Translations under genes and position numbers: made by a program | The notes under the pieces: model-generated | The model's database searches: none | What the model was told of the DNA's origin: nothing | What the model saw: only the letters and a program-made list of their open reading frames with translations | Shown: positions 55,707-64,000 of the stretch, piece after piece | Layout of the letters: every line of letters starts with the position of its first letter | How positions within the stretch are numbered: the first letter of the stretch is position 1 | Assembly (NCBI RefSeq): GCF_900105885.1 | Contig: NZ_LT629780.1 | Coordinates: 1,364,001 to 1,428,000, forward strand | From: Pseudomonas guangdongensis | GTDB lineage: Bacteria; Pseudomonadota; Gammaproteobacteria; Pseudomonadales; Pseudomonadaceae | Direction: 5' to 3' | Length of the DNA stretch: 64,000 nt

Positions 55707-57926
55707 TCAGGGGCGCGCCGGCAGCGGTGGCTGCACGCGGCGCTGGATGGCCTGGTTGACCCGGCCGGAGAGCTGCAGGCTGCGTAGCAGGCTCGGCAGG
55801 TTTTCCTCCAGGTTGATGCTGAAGTGTACCGGGCGACCGCCCTCCAGGGCCGGATTGCGTCCGTGCAGGCGCAGTGCCAGCAGCAGCTGGCCCTGCGCCG
55901 CGTAGTCGACCCGGCCGTCCAGCCGATCGTAGCGGAAATCGTCGAGGGCCCGCATCGCCAGCGCCAGCGCCGGGTTGTCGGCGGCAAAGCGCTGCAGCGC
56001 CGGGTTGCGCAGCTGCAGCACGCCGCCCGGGGTGCGGGCGCGCAGCGTGCCGCCGGCGATGCGCAGGCCGTCGGCGGCGAGGCTCAGCGGCAGCTCGCCG
56101 TCGAGGAGGCCGCTGCCGGCCAGCCCTTCGGCCGGGTAGGCGGCGAGCAGCTGCGCCAGATCGAGGCCCTCGACCTGCAGGCGCAGCGGCAGCGGCAGCG
56201 GCCGGTGGGCCAGCGAGAGGGCATCCGGGCGGGCGCGCAGCCGGCCGCCGAACAGGCCGGCATCGAGCTGGTAGAGGATCAGCTTGCCGGCCGGCAGGGC
56301 GTCGAGGCGCGCCTGGTAGCTGGCGCGGGCAGCGAGCGGGCCGAGGACGATGCCGGGGTCGAGGCTGGCCAGCTGCAGGGCCGGCAGCTCGACCTGCAGG
56401 CGGCCGTCGCGCAGGCTGGCCTTGAGCTGCGCGTCCAGGCCGCTCAGCGCGCTGCGCTCGTACTGTGCCGCGACCCCGTGCAGCTGCAGCTCGGCACTGG
56501 CGTGCAGGGCGCCGTGCGGGTTCAGCCGCAGCGTGGCGCCGGCCTGCAGACGCCCGGCCGCGATGGCGAGTGGCGCCGGCCAGGCGGCGAGGACGGCGGC
56601 CAGCGGATTGCCGGCGGCGAAGTCGATGTCGTTCATCCGCAGCTGCGCGCGCAGGGCGCCGTCGGCGCCGCGTTCGGCCTGCAGGGCGGCGGCAAGGCCG
56701 GCGCCGTTGTCCAGGGTGCCGGTCAGGCGCTGCCCGGCGGGGTTGGCGTCCAGGTGCAGGACGGCGCGCCAGTCGCGAGTCTGCAGCGCCGCCTGGCGCA
56801 GACTGGCGAGCTGCAGCTGCAGGGGGCCGTGCAGGCGCGGCGGCTGGCCGCCGTTCCAGTCCAGGCGCAGCCCGGCCAGCCCCAGCTGCAGGCGCTCGGC
56901 CCGCAACTGGGCGGCGGTCAGGGTTGGGCGCGTCGCCTCGATGCGCGAGCCGTCGCGCAGGGCCAGCCACGATTCGGCGCCGGCCTGCCAGACGCCGTGC
57001 AGCGCCAGCTCGGCGCGCAGCGTACGCAGGTCGAGGCCGGCCGGGTTCAGGCGCGGCAGGGCGGCCTGCAGGCGGCCCTGCTCCAGGGTGACGGACGCCG
57101 GCAGCGCATCCCCCGGCCGCCAGCCGGCGGGCAGGCCCAGGATGGCCTCGGCGTCCACGCTCAGGGTCGCGGGCAGCGCGGCCAGCCTGGTCTGGCCCTC
57201 GGCGCCGAGCAGCGGCGTCAGCCAGTATGCCGGCCACTCGACGCCCGGGCGCGCCGGCCAGTGCAGGCTGGCGTGCAGGCGCGGGGTGCCTGTGTCGTCC
57301 TGCAGGCGGGCGTCGAGGCTCAGCAGCGCTTGCTCGTCCAGCGCCAGCCGGGCTTGCAGCTGTGCGCTCGCGGCCGGGCCGGACAGCGTGGCGTCGAGGC
57401 GCAGCTGGCGCGCACCGTCGTTCAGCGCCAGCTGCAGGCGGGCCGGCAGCAGGGTGCTGCCGGCGTGCTGCAGGTGCAGCGTGCCGCTCAGCCGGCAGGT
57501 GCCGGCCGGGCAGGGCAGGCGCGTGTCGAGGCGCTCGATGCGCACCTCGCGCGGCAGCGCGCCGAGCAGGCGCGGCAGGGCGTCCGGTGCGCCAGCGCGC
57601 TGCGCCGCCGCCGTGGCCGGCTGCCAGTCCAGTTGCAGCTCGGCGATGCCGAGGTGCGGCAGGGCGAGGTCGCGCCAGTCGCGCGGCCAGTCGAGGCGCA
57701 GGCCGTGGGCGCGCAGTTGCAGGCGGGCGCCGGCGGCGTCCGCGCGGTCGAGGCGCAGGCTGTCCAGCTGCAGGCCGTGGCGCGACAGGCGCAGGCCGTC
57801 GAGCTGGCGGATGCCCAGGCGCTCGCCGAGGGCGAGTCCATAGAGGAGGGCCGCGGCAGCGGCGAGCAGCGACAGCAGCGCCAGCACGGCGAGCCGGCGG
57901 CGCCAGCGGGGCGGGCGTGCGGCCAT
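55707..57926 (-). CDS. ydbH: YdbH-like AsmA-family intermembrane lipid-transfer protein
   Basis: 739 residues. One N-terminal anchor (RRLAVLALLSLLAAAAALLYGLALG), then a long repetitive beta-rich periplasmic region with alternating hydrophobic residues across 40-700, ending in RVDYAAQGQLLLALRLHGRNPALEGGRPVHFSINLEENLPSLLRSLQL, the DUF2125/YdbH C-terminus. In E. coli YdbH, with YhdP and TamB, carries phospholipid to the outer membrane; YnbE docks its C-terminal end. The three-gene set here matches. Divergent from mpl. The residue content is extremely rich in Leu, Ala and Arg. Confidence 0.88.
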   Translation of the reverse strand: MAARPPRWRRRLAVLALLSLLAAAAALLYGLALGERLGIRQLDGLRLSRHGLQLDSLRLDRADAAGARLQLRAHGLRLDWPRDWRDLALPHLGIAELQLDWQPATAAAQRAGAPDALPRLLGALPREVRIERLDTRLPCPAGTCRLSGTLHLQHAGSTLLPARLQLALNDGARQLRLDATLSGPAASAQLQARLALDEQALLSLDARLQDDTGTPRLHASLHWPARPGVEWPAYWLTPLLGAEGQTRLAALPATLSVDAEAILGLPAGWRPGDALPASVTLEQGRLQAALPRLNPAGLDLRTLRAELALHGVWQAGAESWLALRDGSRIEATRPTLTAAQLRAERLQLGLAGLRLDWNGGQPPRLHGPLQLQLASLRQAALQTRDWRAVLHLDANPAGQRLTGTLDNGAGLAAALQAERGADGALRAQLRMNDIDFAAGNPLAAVLAAWPAPLAIAAGRLQAGATLRLNPHGALHASAELQLHGVAAQYERSALSGLDAQLKASLRDGRLQVELPALQLASLDPGIVLGPLAARASYQARLDALPAGKLILYQLDAGLFGGRLRARPDALSLAHRPLPLPLRLQVEGLDLAQLLAAYPAEGLAGSGLLDGELPLSLAADGLRIAGGTLRARTPGGVLQLRNPALQRFAADNPALALAMRALDDFRYDRLDGRVDYAAQGQLLLALRLHGRNPALEGGRPVHFSINLEENLPSLLRSLQLSGRVNQAIQRRVQPPLPARP

Positions 57927-58012
57927 CGGGAGCGTCCTCGCGGCGGGTATGGCGCAAGGGTGACCGGCGCGGCGCCGGGCGGCAAGCACGCGGCGGCGAA
58001 TCCCGGCGCCGT

Positions 58013-58027
58013 CCTGTGGTCCACAGG
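58013..58027. promoter_or_regulatory. 7-1-7 palindrome between ydbH and mpl
   Basis: CCTGTGG-T-CCACAGG is a perfect inverted repeat lying 10 bp before the mpl -10, in the -35 region. It may be an operator; no regulator is recognised. Confidence 0.35.
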
Positions 58028-58033
58028 GGGCTG

Positions 58034-58042
58034 TGCTAACCT
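58034..58042 (+). promoter_or_regulatory. Candidate extended -10 of mpl
   Basis: TGC-TAACCT followed by GCGCGAC, about 46 bases before the mpl ATG. Confidence 0.45.
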
Positions 58043-58088
58043 GCGCGACAGTTTTCCGGGCCGTGCCCGCCCGTTTTCGAGGTCATCC

Positions 58089-59441
58089 ATGCATATCCAC
58101 ATTCTCGGCATCTGCGGCACCTTCATGGGGTCGCTGGCGGTGCTGGCGAAAGAACTCGGCCACCGCGTCACCGGCTCCGATGCCAACGTCTACCCGCCGA
58201 TGAGTACCCAGCTCGAAGCACAGGGCATCGAGCTGCTGCAGGGCTACGAGCCTGCCCATCTCGACCCGGCGCCGGACCTGGTGGTGATCGGCAACGCGCT
58301 GTCGCGCGGCAACCCGGCGGTGGAGCACGTGCTCAACGCCGGCCTGCCCTACGTCAGCGGCCCGCAGTGGCTGGCCGACCACGTGCTGCAGGGCCGCTGG
58401 GTGCTGGCGGTGGCCGGCACCCACGGCAAGACCACCACCAGCAGCATGCTGGCCTGGGTGCTGGAAGACGCCGGGATGAGCCCGGGCTTCCTGATCGGCG
58501 GGGTGCCGCAGAACTTCGGCGTGTCCGCGCGCCTGGGCGGCACGCCGTTCTTCGTGGTCGAGGCCGACGAGTACGACAGCGCCTTCTTCGACAAGCGCAG
58601 CAAGTTCGTCCACTACCGCCCGCGCACCGCGATCCTCAACAACCTGGAGTTCGACCACGCGGACATCTTCCCGGATCTCGCGGCCATCGAACGACAGTTC
58701 CACCACCTGGTGCGCACCGTGCCGGGTCAGGGGCTGATTATCCGCCCGGCCGCCGACGCGGCGCTGGAGCGGGTGCTGGAGACGGGCTGCTGGACCCCGG
58801 TGGAGAGCACCGGCCCCGGCGGCCAGTGGCAGGCCCGGCTGCTCGCTGCCGACGGCTCGCGCTTCGAGGTGATCCTCGACGGCGCCGTGCAGGGGGGCGT
58901 CGAGTGGGAACTGAGCGGCCAGCACAACGTCGCCAACGCCCTTGCCACCCTGGCCGCGGCACGCCACGTCGGCGTCGTCCCGGCCCAGGGCTGCGCCGCA
59001 CTGTCGTCGTTCCGCAGCGTCAAGCGGCGCATGGAGAAGGTCGCCGAGATCGGCGGCGTGACCCTCTACGACGACTTCGCCCACCATCCGACCGCCATCG
59101 CCACCACCCTCGACGGCCTGCGCAAGCGGGTCGGCAGCGCGCCGATCATCGCGGTGATCGAACCGCGCTCCAACTCGATGAAGCTCGGCGCGCACCGCGA
59201 CGGCCTGGCCGAGTCGGTGGTCCAGGCCGATCAGGTGTACTGGTACGCGCCGCCGAACCTCGGCTGGGACCTGGCCGCCAGCGTGGTCGGCTCGACGGTG
59301 CCCAGCGCGGTGTTCGACTCGCTGGAGGCGATCATCGGCGCGGTGAAGGCCAGCGCCACCGCCGGCACCCAGGTGGTGATCATGAGCAACGGCGGCTTCG
59401 GCGGCCTGCACGGCAAGCTGGCGGCGGCGCTGGCCGGCTAG
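58089..59441 (+). CDS. mpl: UDP-N-acetylmuramate:L-alanyl-gamma-D-glutamyl-meso-diaminopimelate ligase
   Basis: 450 residues. Mur-ligase family: N-terminal HIHILGICGTFMGSLAVLAKELGHRVTGSD, ATP loop GTHGKTTT (110-117), VEADEYDSAFFDKRSKFVHYRP and DDFAHHPTAIATTL. The GICGTFMG motif distinguishes Mpl from MurC. It re-attaches recycled murein tripeptide to UDP-MurNAc in the cytoplasm. ATG 58089 gives the conserved start. ubiX follows 74 bp later, an arrangement known in Pseudomonas. Confidence 0.96.
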   Translation: MHIHILGICGTFMGSLAVLAKELGHRVTGSDANVYPPMSTQLEAQGIELLQGYEPAHLDPAPDLVVIGNALSRGNPAVEHVLNAGLPYVSGPQWLADHVLQGRWVLAVAGTHGKTTTSSMLAWVLEDAGMSPGFLIGGVPQNFGVSARLGGTPFFVVEADEYDSAFFDKRSKFVHYRPRTAILNNLEFDHADIFPDLAAIERQFHHLVRTVPGQGLIIRPAADAALERVLETGCWTPVESTGPGGQWQARLLAADGSRFEVILDGAVQGGVEWELSGQHNVANALATLAAARHVGVVPAQGCAALSSFRSVKRRMEKVAEIGGVTLYDDFAHHPTAIATTLDGLRKRVGSAPIIAVIEPRSNSMKLGAHRDGLAESVVQADQVYWYAPPNLGWDLAASVVGSTVPSAVFDSLEAIIGAVKASATAGTQVVIMSNGGFGGLHGKLAAALAG

Positions 59442-59515
59442 ATTGACCCCGCACGAGCGCCGGCCTGTGCTGCCGGCGTCGCGCGGCGCCCGCGGCACAG
59501 TACGGAGAACGAGCC

Positions 59516-60145
59516 ATGTCCGGCCCCGAACGCATCACCCTCGCCATGACCGGCGCCTCCGGCGCCCAGTACGGCCTGCGCCTGCTCGACTGCCTGGTGC
59601 AGGAGGAGCGCGAGGTGCATTTCCTGATTTCCAAGGCGGCCCAGCTGGTGATGGCCACCGAAACCGACGTCGCCCTGCCGGCCAAGCCGCGCGCCATGCA
59701 GGCCTTCCTCACCGAATACACCGGCGCCGCGCCGGGACAGATCCGCGTGTTCGGCCAGGACGACTGGATGGCCCCGCCGGCCTCCGGCTCCAGCGCGCCG
59801 GCGGCCATGGTGGTGGTGCCCTGCTCCACCGGCAGCCTCTCGGCGATCGCCAGCGGCGCCTGCAACAACCTGATCGAGCGCGCCGCCGACGTGGCGCTCA
59901 AGGAGCGCCGCCAACTGATCCTGGTGCCCCGCGAGGCGCCGTTCTCCAGCATCCATCTGGAGCACATGCTCAAGCTGTCCAACCTCGGCGCGGTGATCCT
60001 GCCCGCCGCGCCGGGCTTCTACCACCAGCCGCAGAGCATCGACGACCTGATCGATTTCGTGGTGGCGCGCATCCTCAACCTGCTGAACATTCCCCAGGAC
60101 ATGCTGCCGCGCTGGGGCGAACAGCACCGGGTCAGCGCCGACTGA
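59516..60145 (+). CDS. ubiX: Flavin prenyltransferase UbiX
   Basis: 209 residues. The flavodoxin-like start [21 protein letters not shown], then [53 protein letters not shown] and [32 protein letters not shown], are UbiX/Pad1 signatures. It makes prenylated FMN, the cofactor of the decarboxylase UbiD in ubiquinone synthesis. GGAG lies 8 bases before ATG. The stop overlaps the next ATG (TGATG). Confidence 0.96.
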   Translation: MSGPERITLAMTGASGAQYGLRLLDCLVQEEREVHFLISKAAQLVMATETDVALPAKPRAMQAFLTEYTGAAPGQIRVFGQDDWMAPPASGSSAPAAMVVVPCSTGSLSAIASGACNNLIERAADVALKERRQLILVPREAPFSSIHLEHMLKLSNLGAVILPAAPGFYHQPQSIDDLIDFVVARILNLLNIPQDMLPRWGEQHRVSAD

Positions 60146-60432
60146 TGGGCCGCCTCGCCGCCCTGTTGCTGGCGCCGCTGCTGCTCGGCGGCTGCGCCAG
60201 CGTGCGCGTGCTCGACGCCGCCCAGCCCGGCGCGCCGCTGATCTACGCCGGCACCCGGCTGGACTGGTACGCGCTGCACGGCGGCTGCTGCCCGCGCGAG
60301 CGCTTCGGCGCCGAGGCGCCGAAATACCCCGGCCTCGACCTGCCGGCCAGCGCGCTGCTGGATACCCTGTTGCTGCCGCTGTCGGTGGCGACGCAGTTGG
60401 GGATCGGGGTGCAGGTCAGTGGGGGAAACTGA
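60145..60432 (+). CDS. YceK/YidQ-family lipoprotein
   Basis: 95 residues. Lipobox LLLGGC (Cys17), SVRVLDAAQPGAPLIYAGTRLDWYALHGGCC, then YPGLDLPASALLDTLLLPLSVATQLG, the DUF1375 pattern of YceK/YidQ. Probably anchored to the outer membrane; function unknown. It is coupled to ubiX by TGATG. GC falls sharply after its stop. Confidence 0.85.
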   Translation: MGRLAALLLAPLLLGGCASVRVLDAAQPGAPLIYAGTRLDWYALHGGCCPRERFGAEAPKYPGLDLPASALLDTLLLPLSVATQLGIGVQVSGGN

Positions 60433-60471
60433 GCAGGTCGCTGCCTGTAACCTGGGCGCCCGCGACCGCTT

Positions 60472-60999
60472 CTAGCGTTCGGAGTCGATGTTGAACCAGG
60501 GGCGCCAGATTCCCACGAGACGGTCCTCTTCGAAGAAGCGTTCGGCAATGGCGTTTTCGGCGAAGTCTGTGCGGAAGGAAAAGCCGACCGACTCGGCGAT
60601 GATGCTTAGCGGTGCCTCTGCGTCGGGAAAGATATGCTCTATGCCCCAGCGCAACTGACACGATGTCGTATTTGGCGTTGCCTTCCAGTTCTGCGGGTGA
60701 GGCGGGTGCAGGCGCTCGGTACTGCCGCGCTTGATGTGGAGCGAGAAGCGGCGGCGAATGTTGGTGGACTTGCCGACATACAGGCAGGGGTAAGCCAACT
60801 CCTCTGGCCACCAGTCCTGATACTCGACATCGACGGGAATGCCTCCGGGGCCTTTGAGCACGATATGCCGGTTGGCGGCGAGCAACTGGGATTTCTGCCC
60901 GATCCACCAGAACGCATAAATTCCCGCCGTCTCCGGTAAATCGATCCTGTTGCCTGAGTATATTTGCTTTACGGGGCGGATCGCCGATTTTCGATGCAT
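60472..60999 (-). CDS. GIY-YIG nuclease-domain protein
   Basis: 175 residues. The GIY-YIG core reads AGIYAFWW ... CLYVGKSTNIRRRFSLHI (GIY near residues 26-28, YVG near 73-75, with the conserved Arg in RRRF). The C-terminal half contains FAENAIAERFFEEDRLVGIWRPWFNIDS, with a catalytic-type Glu and the final WFN. Members cut or repair DNA; many small ones are of unknown role. Base composition is clearly lower (35 and 34 G+C in two 60-base lines counted, against 46 in a line of ubiX), so it is probably acquired. A weak ribosome site precedes ATG 60999. Confidence 0.8.
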   Translation of the reverse strand: MHRKSAIRPVKQIYSGNRIDLPETAGIYAFWWIGQKSQLLAANRHIVLKGPGGIPVDVEYQDWWPEELAYPCLYVGKSTNIRRRFSLHIKRGSTERLHPPHPQNWKATPNTTSCQLRWGIEHIFPDAEAPLSIIAESVGFSFRTDFAENAIAERFFEEDRLVGIWRPWFNIDSER

Positions 61000-61068
61000 C
61001 TAGGCTGCCTTGAGAAAGCTGGAGTGGTCTGCGCGTCCGGTCGCCCGCGTCCTGCGCGTGGAAGACGC

Positions 61069-61096
61069 TGCGGCATGCGGGAGAACACATGCCGCA
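61069..61096 (-). other. Hairpin between the hydrolase gene and the GIY-YIG gene
   Basis: TGCGGCATG (61069-61077) pairs with CATGCCGCA (61088-61096). It lies 6 bp beyond the stop of the minus-strand hydrolase gene; no U-run, possibly a weak terminator. Confidence 0.45.
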
Positions 61097-61102
61097 ACGG
61101 TA

Positions 61103-61969
61103 TCATTCCACCAAGCCCACCACCTCCCCCTCGCTCGCCTCTACGCCGAACTTGCCCTTGGCATCGCGCACCACCCGGCCCATTGCCACCTTGGGGTCGT
61201 GGGTGAATACCAGCCGGCCATTGCGCGCCAGCAGGTCTTCCAGCAGCGCGGTCTTCTCCTCGATCAGCCCTTCCGGGAAGCGGTCGTAGCCCATGGTGAT
61301 CGGCAGGTGCACCCAGGGCGCGCCGGGGATCAGGTCGCCGGCGAATACCACCGGGCCGCCGGGCATCCGCACCTCGGGCAGGAGCTGCCCCGGGGTGTGG
61401 CCGTCGCTGACATGGAAGCGCCAGTCGGCGCCGAGGGTCGGCGAACCCGCGCCGTCGTCGAGCAGTTCCAGGCGGCCGCTGGCTTCGAGCAGTTCAAGCA
61501 GTTCGGGGATGTAGGAGGCGCGGTCGCGGGCGTGCGGCGCCATCGCGCGCTGCCACTGGCGGCGGCCGGTGACGAAACGCGCGTTGGGGAACAGCAGGCG
61601 CGGCGGCTGGTCCGCCTGCCAGGGGGCGAGCAGGCCGCCGGCGTGGTCGAAGTGCAGGTGGGTGAGCACCACCACGTCGATGTCGGCGTCGGACAGGCCC
61701 TGGGCGGCGAGGTTGTCGAGCAGCACATGGCGGCTTTCCTGCACGCCGTAGCGCTCCTTCAGTTCGGGGCTGAAGAAGGCGCCGATGCCGGTCTCGACCA
61801 GCACGTTGCGCTCGTCCTCGCGCACCAGCAGGGCGCGGCAGCCGAGGTCGATGCGGTGCAGGGCGTCGGCGCTCATCCAGCGCTCCCAGAGGGCGCGCGG
61901 GGCATTGCCGAACATGGCGCCGCCGTCGAGTTTCTGGCTGTTGCCGGGCAGGGTGGTCAGGCTTCGCAT
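61103..61969 (-). CDS. Metallo-beta-lactamase-fold hydrolase
   Basis: 288 residues. Zinc motif H104-L-H106-F-D108-H109 ([15 protein letters not shown]), [13 protein letters not shown] (third His), [15 protein letters not shown] (bridging Asp) and [11 protein letters not shown] (last His). This layout resembles N-acyl-homoserine-lactonase-like and general MBL hydrolases; the substrate cannot be told. AAGGAA lies 9 bases before ATG 61969. It follows a thiolase and an acyl-CoA dehydrogenase on the same strand, so an acyl-ester or thioester substrate is possible. Confidence 0.85.
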   Translation of the reverse strand: MRSLTTLPGNSQKLDGGAMFGNAPRALWERWMSADALHRIDLGCRALLVREDERNVLVETGIGAFFSPELKERYGVQESRHVLLDNLAAQGLSDADIDVVVLTHLHFDHAGGLLAPWQADQPPRLLFPNARFVTGRRQWQRAMAPHARDRASYIPELLELLEASGRLELLDDGAGSPTLGADWRFHVSDGHTPGQLLPEVRMPGGPVVFAGDLIPGAPWVHLPITMGYDRFPEGLIEEKTALLEDLLARNGRLVFTHDPKVAMGRVVRDAKGKFGVEASEGEVVGLVE

Positions 61970-62010
61970 GGGTCGGGTTCCTTGTTGTTGTTATCGACAG
62001 GCGGCGGGCG

Positions 62011-63192
62011 TCAGTCGCGCTCGACCGCCAGGGCGACGCCCTGGCCGCCGCCGATGCACAGGGTGGCCAGGCCGCGCTTGGCGTCGCGGCGCTGCATCTC
62101 GTGCAGCAGGCTGACCAGCACGCGGCAGCCGGAGGCGCCGATCGGATGGCCGAGGGCGATGGCGCCGCCGTTGACGTTGACCTTGGCGTCGTCCCAGTGC
62201 AGCTCGCGGCCGACCGCCAGGGCCTGGGCGGCGAAGGCCTCGTTGGCCTCGATCAGGTCGAGCTGCTCCAGGCTCCAGCCGGCCTTTTCCAGCGCGCGGC
62301 AGGTGGCGAACACCGGGCCGATGCCCATGATCGCCGGATCGACCCCGGCGCTGGCCGAGGCGGCGATCCGCGCCATCACCGGCAGGCGCAGGGCGTCGGC
62401 CTTCTCGGCGCTCATCAGCAGCACCGCGGCGGCGCCGTCGTTGAGGGTCGAGGCGTTGCCGGCGGTGACCGTGCCGTCCTTCTTGAACGCCGGGCGCAGC
62501 TTGGCCAGCGCCTCGGCGCCGCTCTGCGGGCGCAGCTGTTCGTCGACGGCGAACACCAGCGGCTCGCCCTTCTTCTGCGCGATGCTCAGCGGGGCGATCT
62601 CGGCGACGAAGCGGCCGGCGGCCTGGGCGGCGGCGGCACGCTGCTGGGAGCGGGCGGCGAAGGCGTCCTGCTCCTCGCGGGACAGGCCGTACTGCTCGAC
62701 CAGATTCTCCGCGGTGATGCCCATGTGGTAGTCGTGGAAGGCGTCCCACAGGCCGTCGTGGAGCAGGCTGTCGAGGGCCTGGCCATGGCCCAGGCGCAGG
62801 CCGGTGCGCGCGGCGGGCAGCAGGTAGGGCGCCTGGCTCATGTTCTCCTGGCCGCCGGCGATGACGATCTCGGCGTCGCCGCAGGCGATGGCCTGGGCGC
62901 CGAGCTGCACGGCCTTGAGGCCGGAGCCGCAGACCTTGTTGAGGGTCATCGCGGGGACGGTGTGGGGCAGGCCGGCGCGCATCGCGGCCTGGCGCGCCGG
63001 GTTCTGGCCGCAGCCGGCGCTGAGCACCTGGCCGAGGATCACCTCGTCGACCTGGGCCGGATCGAGGCCGGTCTGGGCGATCAGCTGGCGGATCACGCAG
63101 GCGCCCAGGTCGGCGGCGGGAACGCCGGCCAGGCTGCCCTGGAAGGCGCCGATGGCGGTGCGGGTGGCGGCGACGATGACGACTTCGCGCAT
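62011..63192 (-). CDS. Acetyl-CoA acetyltransferase, paralogue of phaA
   Basis: 393 residues. Same layout as the phaA product: VNKV-type [10 protein letters not shown] (Cys89), [10 protein letters not shown] and LCIGGGQG. Most residues agree by eye, and the DNA shares at least one 104-bp identical tract with phaA (62405-62508 with 36154-36257). It lies between an acyl-CoA dehydrogenase and an MBL hydrolase, so it probably serves beta-oxidation or acetoacetate breakdown. Single ATG with GGAG 8 bases away. Confidence 0.93.
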   Translation of the reverse strand: MREVVIVAATRTAIGAFQGSLAGVPAADLGACVIRQLIAQTGLDPAQVDEVILGQVLSAGCGQNPARQAAMRAGLPHTVPAMTLNKVCGSGLKAVQLGAQAIACGDAEIVIAGGQENMSQAPYLLPAARTGLRLGHGQALDSLLHDGLWDAFHDYHMGITAENLVEQYGLSREEQDAFAARSQQRAAAAQAAGRFVAEIAPLSIAQKKGEPLVFAVDEQLRPQSGAEALAKLRPAFKKDGTVTAGNASTLNDGAAAVLLMSAEKADALRLPVMARIAASASAGVDPAIMGIGPVFATCRALEKAGWSLEQLDLIEANEAFAAQALAVGRELHWDDAKVNVNGGAIALGHPIGASGCRVLVSLLHEMQRRDAKRGLATLCIGGGQGVALAVERD

Positions 63193-63286
63193 GGTGTTTC
63201 TCCGGTGGGCGGGCGGCCGGGGGCCGTCCCGCAGGAATAAAAAGGCGCGGCGCAGGCCGCGCAAGACGCTCAAGGGGAAAGCGTGC

Positions 63287-63308
63287 CCCGCGCCCGTTCG
63301 GGCGCGGG
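63287..63308 (-). terminator. Hairpin between the acyl-CoA dehydrogenase and thiolase genes
   Basis: CCCGCGCCCG / CGGGCGCGGG around TT. A CTTTCCCCTT stretch follows some bases later on the minus strand. Weak as a terminator; may thin transcription between the two genes. Confidence 0.45.
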
Positions 63309-63314
63309 TCTGGT

Positions 63315-64000
63315 TCAGAACTGCTCGGCGCCGAGGCCGTACAGCGAGGCGCTGCCGGCGCGGATCGCCGCTTCCAGCGAGTGGATGCGCGGCAGCAGGC
63401 GGGAGAAGTAGAACTGCGCGGTGGCCAGCTTGGCGCCGTAGAAGGCCTCGTCGTCGGCGCGGCGGCGCTCGGCGACGCTGGCCATGCGCGCCCACATGTA
63501 GGCGTAGGCGACGTAGCCGAACAGGTGCAGGTAGTCCACCGCGGCGGCGCCGACCGCCGCCGGATCGTCGGCGGCCTGTTCCAGCAGCCAGTCGCTGACG
63601 GCTTCGAGACGGTTCAGTGCGTCGAGCAGTTCGTCGCCGAACGGCTGGCCCACGCCGTCCGGGCTGTCGACGAAGGCGCGCACCTCGGCGGCGAACTGCC
63701 GCAGGCCGGCGCCCCGGTTGGCCACCAGCTTGCGGCCGAGCAGGTCGAGGGCCTGGATGCCGTTGGTGCCTTCGTAGATCTGCGCGATGCGCGCATCGCG
63801 CACCAGCTGTTCCTGGCCCCATTCGCGCACGTAGCCGTGGCCGCCGAACACCTGCTGGCCGTGGATGCAGCTTTCCAGTCCGGTGTCGGTGAAGAACGCC
63901 TTGGCGATCGGGGTGAGCAGGGCGACCATGGCCTCGGCGGCACCGCGCTCCTCGTCGTCCTCGGCGAACTTGGCCAGGTCGAGCTGCTGGCCGACGTAGG
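63315..64000 (-). CDS. Acyl-CoA dehydrogenase, C-terminal part (gene continues past the window)
   Basis: The frame is open to the window end, giving about 228 C-terminal residues. Visible are [48 protein letters not shown], the flavin/substrate-binding C-terminal helix bundle, and then an extra C-terminal domain ([41 protein letters not shown]). That tail is typical of the DmdC/FadE-like 600-residue class found in Pseudomonas. It oxidises acyl-CoA in beta-oxidation. The upstream 60% or so is missing. Confidence 0.93.
   Translation of the reverse strand, partial: YVGQQLDLAKFAEDDEERGAAEAMVALLTPIAKAFFTDTGLESCIHGQQVFGGHGYVREWGQEQLVRDARIAQIYEGTNGIQALDLLGRKLVANRGAGLRQFAAEVRAFVDSPDGVGQPFGDELLDALNRLEAVSDWLLEQAADDPAAVGAAAVDYLHLFGYVAYAYMWARMASVAERRRADDEAFYGAKLATAQFYFSRLLPRIHSLEAAIRAGSASLYGLGAEQF

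Noticed and set aside
55824-58088. Long upstream extension of mpl (1205-codon frame)
   Set aside because: Antisense to ydbH; mpl starts at 58089 with the conserved MHIHILGICG.

Overview
The window is a high-GC (about 70% by eye) chromosomal segment from a member of the Pseudomonadaceae. The backbone order rpoA-rplQ-ftnA-uvrA-MFS-ssb, then an oprG-type porin, a Zn-linked DUF2796/ABC operon, nrdR-ribD-ribE-ribBA-ribH-nusB-thiL-pgpA, ribA, dxs-ispA-xseB, ppa and mpl-ubiX matches, from memory, the Pseudomonas aeruginosa PAO1 PA4238-PA4019 region read in reverse. A short-chain PHB locus (class I phaC, phaA, phaB, phaP, phaR) instead of the usual medium-chain PHA genes points to the Azotobacter / high-GC environmental Pseudomonas side of the family. 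No tRNA, rRNA, insertion sequence, prophage or CRISPR array was seen.

Layout. 1-8.3 kb: end of the alpha operon, ferritin, uvrA, a YajR-like transporter, ssb and two NAD-binding sugar-nucleotide-type enzymes. 8.3-14.5 kb: SirB2-like protein, OmpW/OprG with an ANR-type promoter, then a six-gene TtpC-type TonB2 energising system that I do not recall at this place in PAO1. 14.6-18.5 kb: a probable Zur-regulated operon (His-Asp-repeat DUF2796 protein, LolD-like ATPase, FtsX-like permease, DUF3299). 18.5-20.8 kb: CnoX-type thioredoxin, ThpR, a methyltransferase. 20.9-27.3 kb: nrdR and the riboflavin/nusB/thiL/pgpA operon, with an FMN riboswitch before ribE. 27.4-31.9 kb: a YjfB-like small protein, an AMP-phosphorylase-like enzyme paired with a PRPP-synthase-like enzyme, and an RhlE helicase. 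32.0-33.9 kb: ribA, a membrane protein and a BtuF-like binding protein.

33.9-45.1 kb is a metabolic block between the BtuF-like gene and dxs: phaB-phaA-phaC, divergent phaP, phaR, a B12-riboswitch-controlled BtuB receptor, and fabI-pta-ackA. TTGC..GCAA sites in front of phaP and over the fabI promoter suggest one regulator (PhaR) links PHB storage to the acyl-phosphate/acetate kinase operon. 45.2-50.1 kb: dxs, ispA, xseB, a TauE permease and a stand-alone cheZ. 50.2-57.9 kb: a GGDEF/EAL protein with an overlapping periplasmic binding lipoprotein, ppa, mtfA, and ydbH-ynbE-ydbL (intermembrane lipid bridge). 58.0-64 kb: mpl, ubiX, a YceK-like lipoprotein, a low-GC GIY-YIG gene, a metallo-beta-lactamase-fold hydrolase, a second thiolase sharing a 104-bp identical tract with phaA, and the C-terminal part of an acyl-CoA dehydrogenase running off the window.

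Operons are tightly packed, with many 4-8 bp start/stop overlaps. Several intergenic gaps hold strong GC hairpins without U-tracts. Functional calls rest on reading motifs and lengths by eye; no searches were run.
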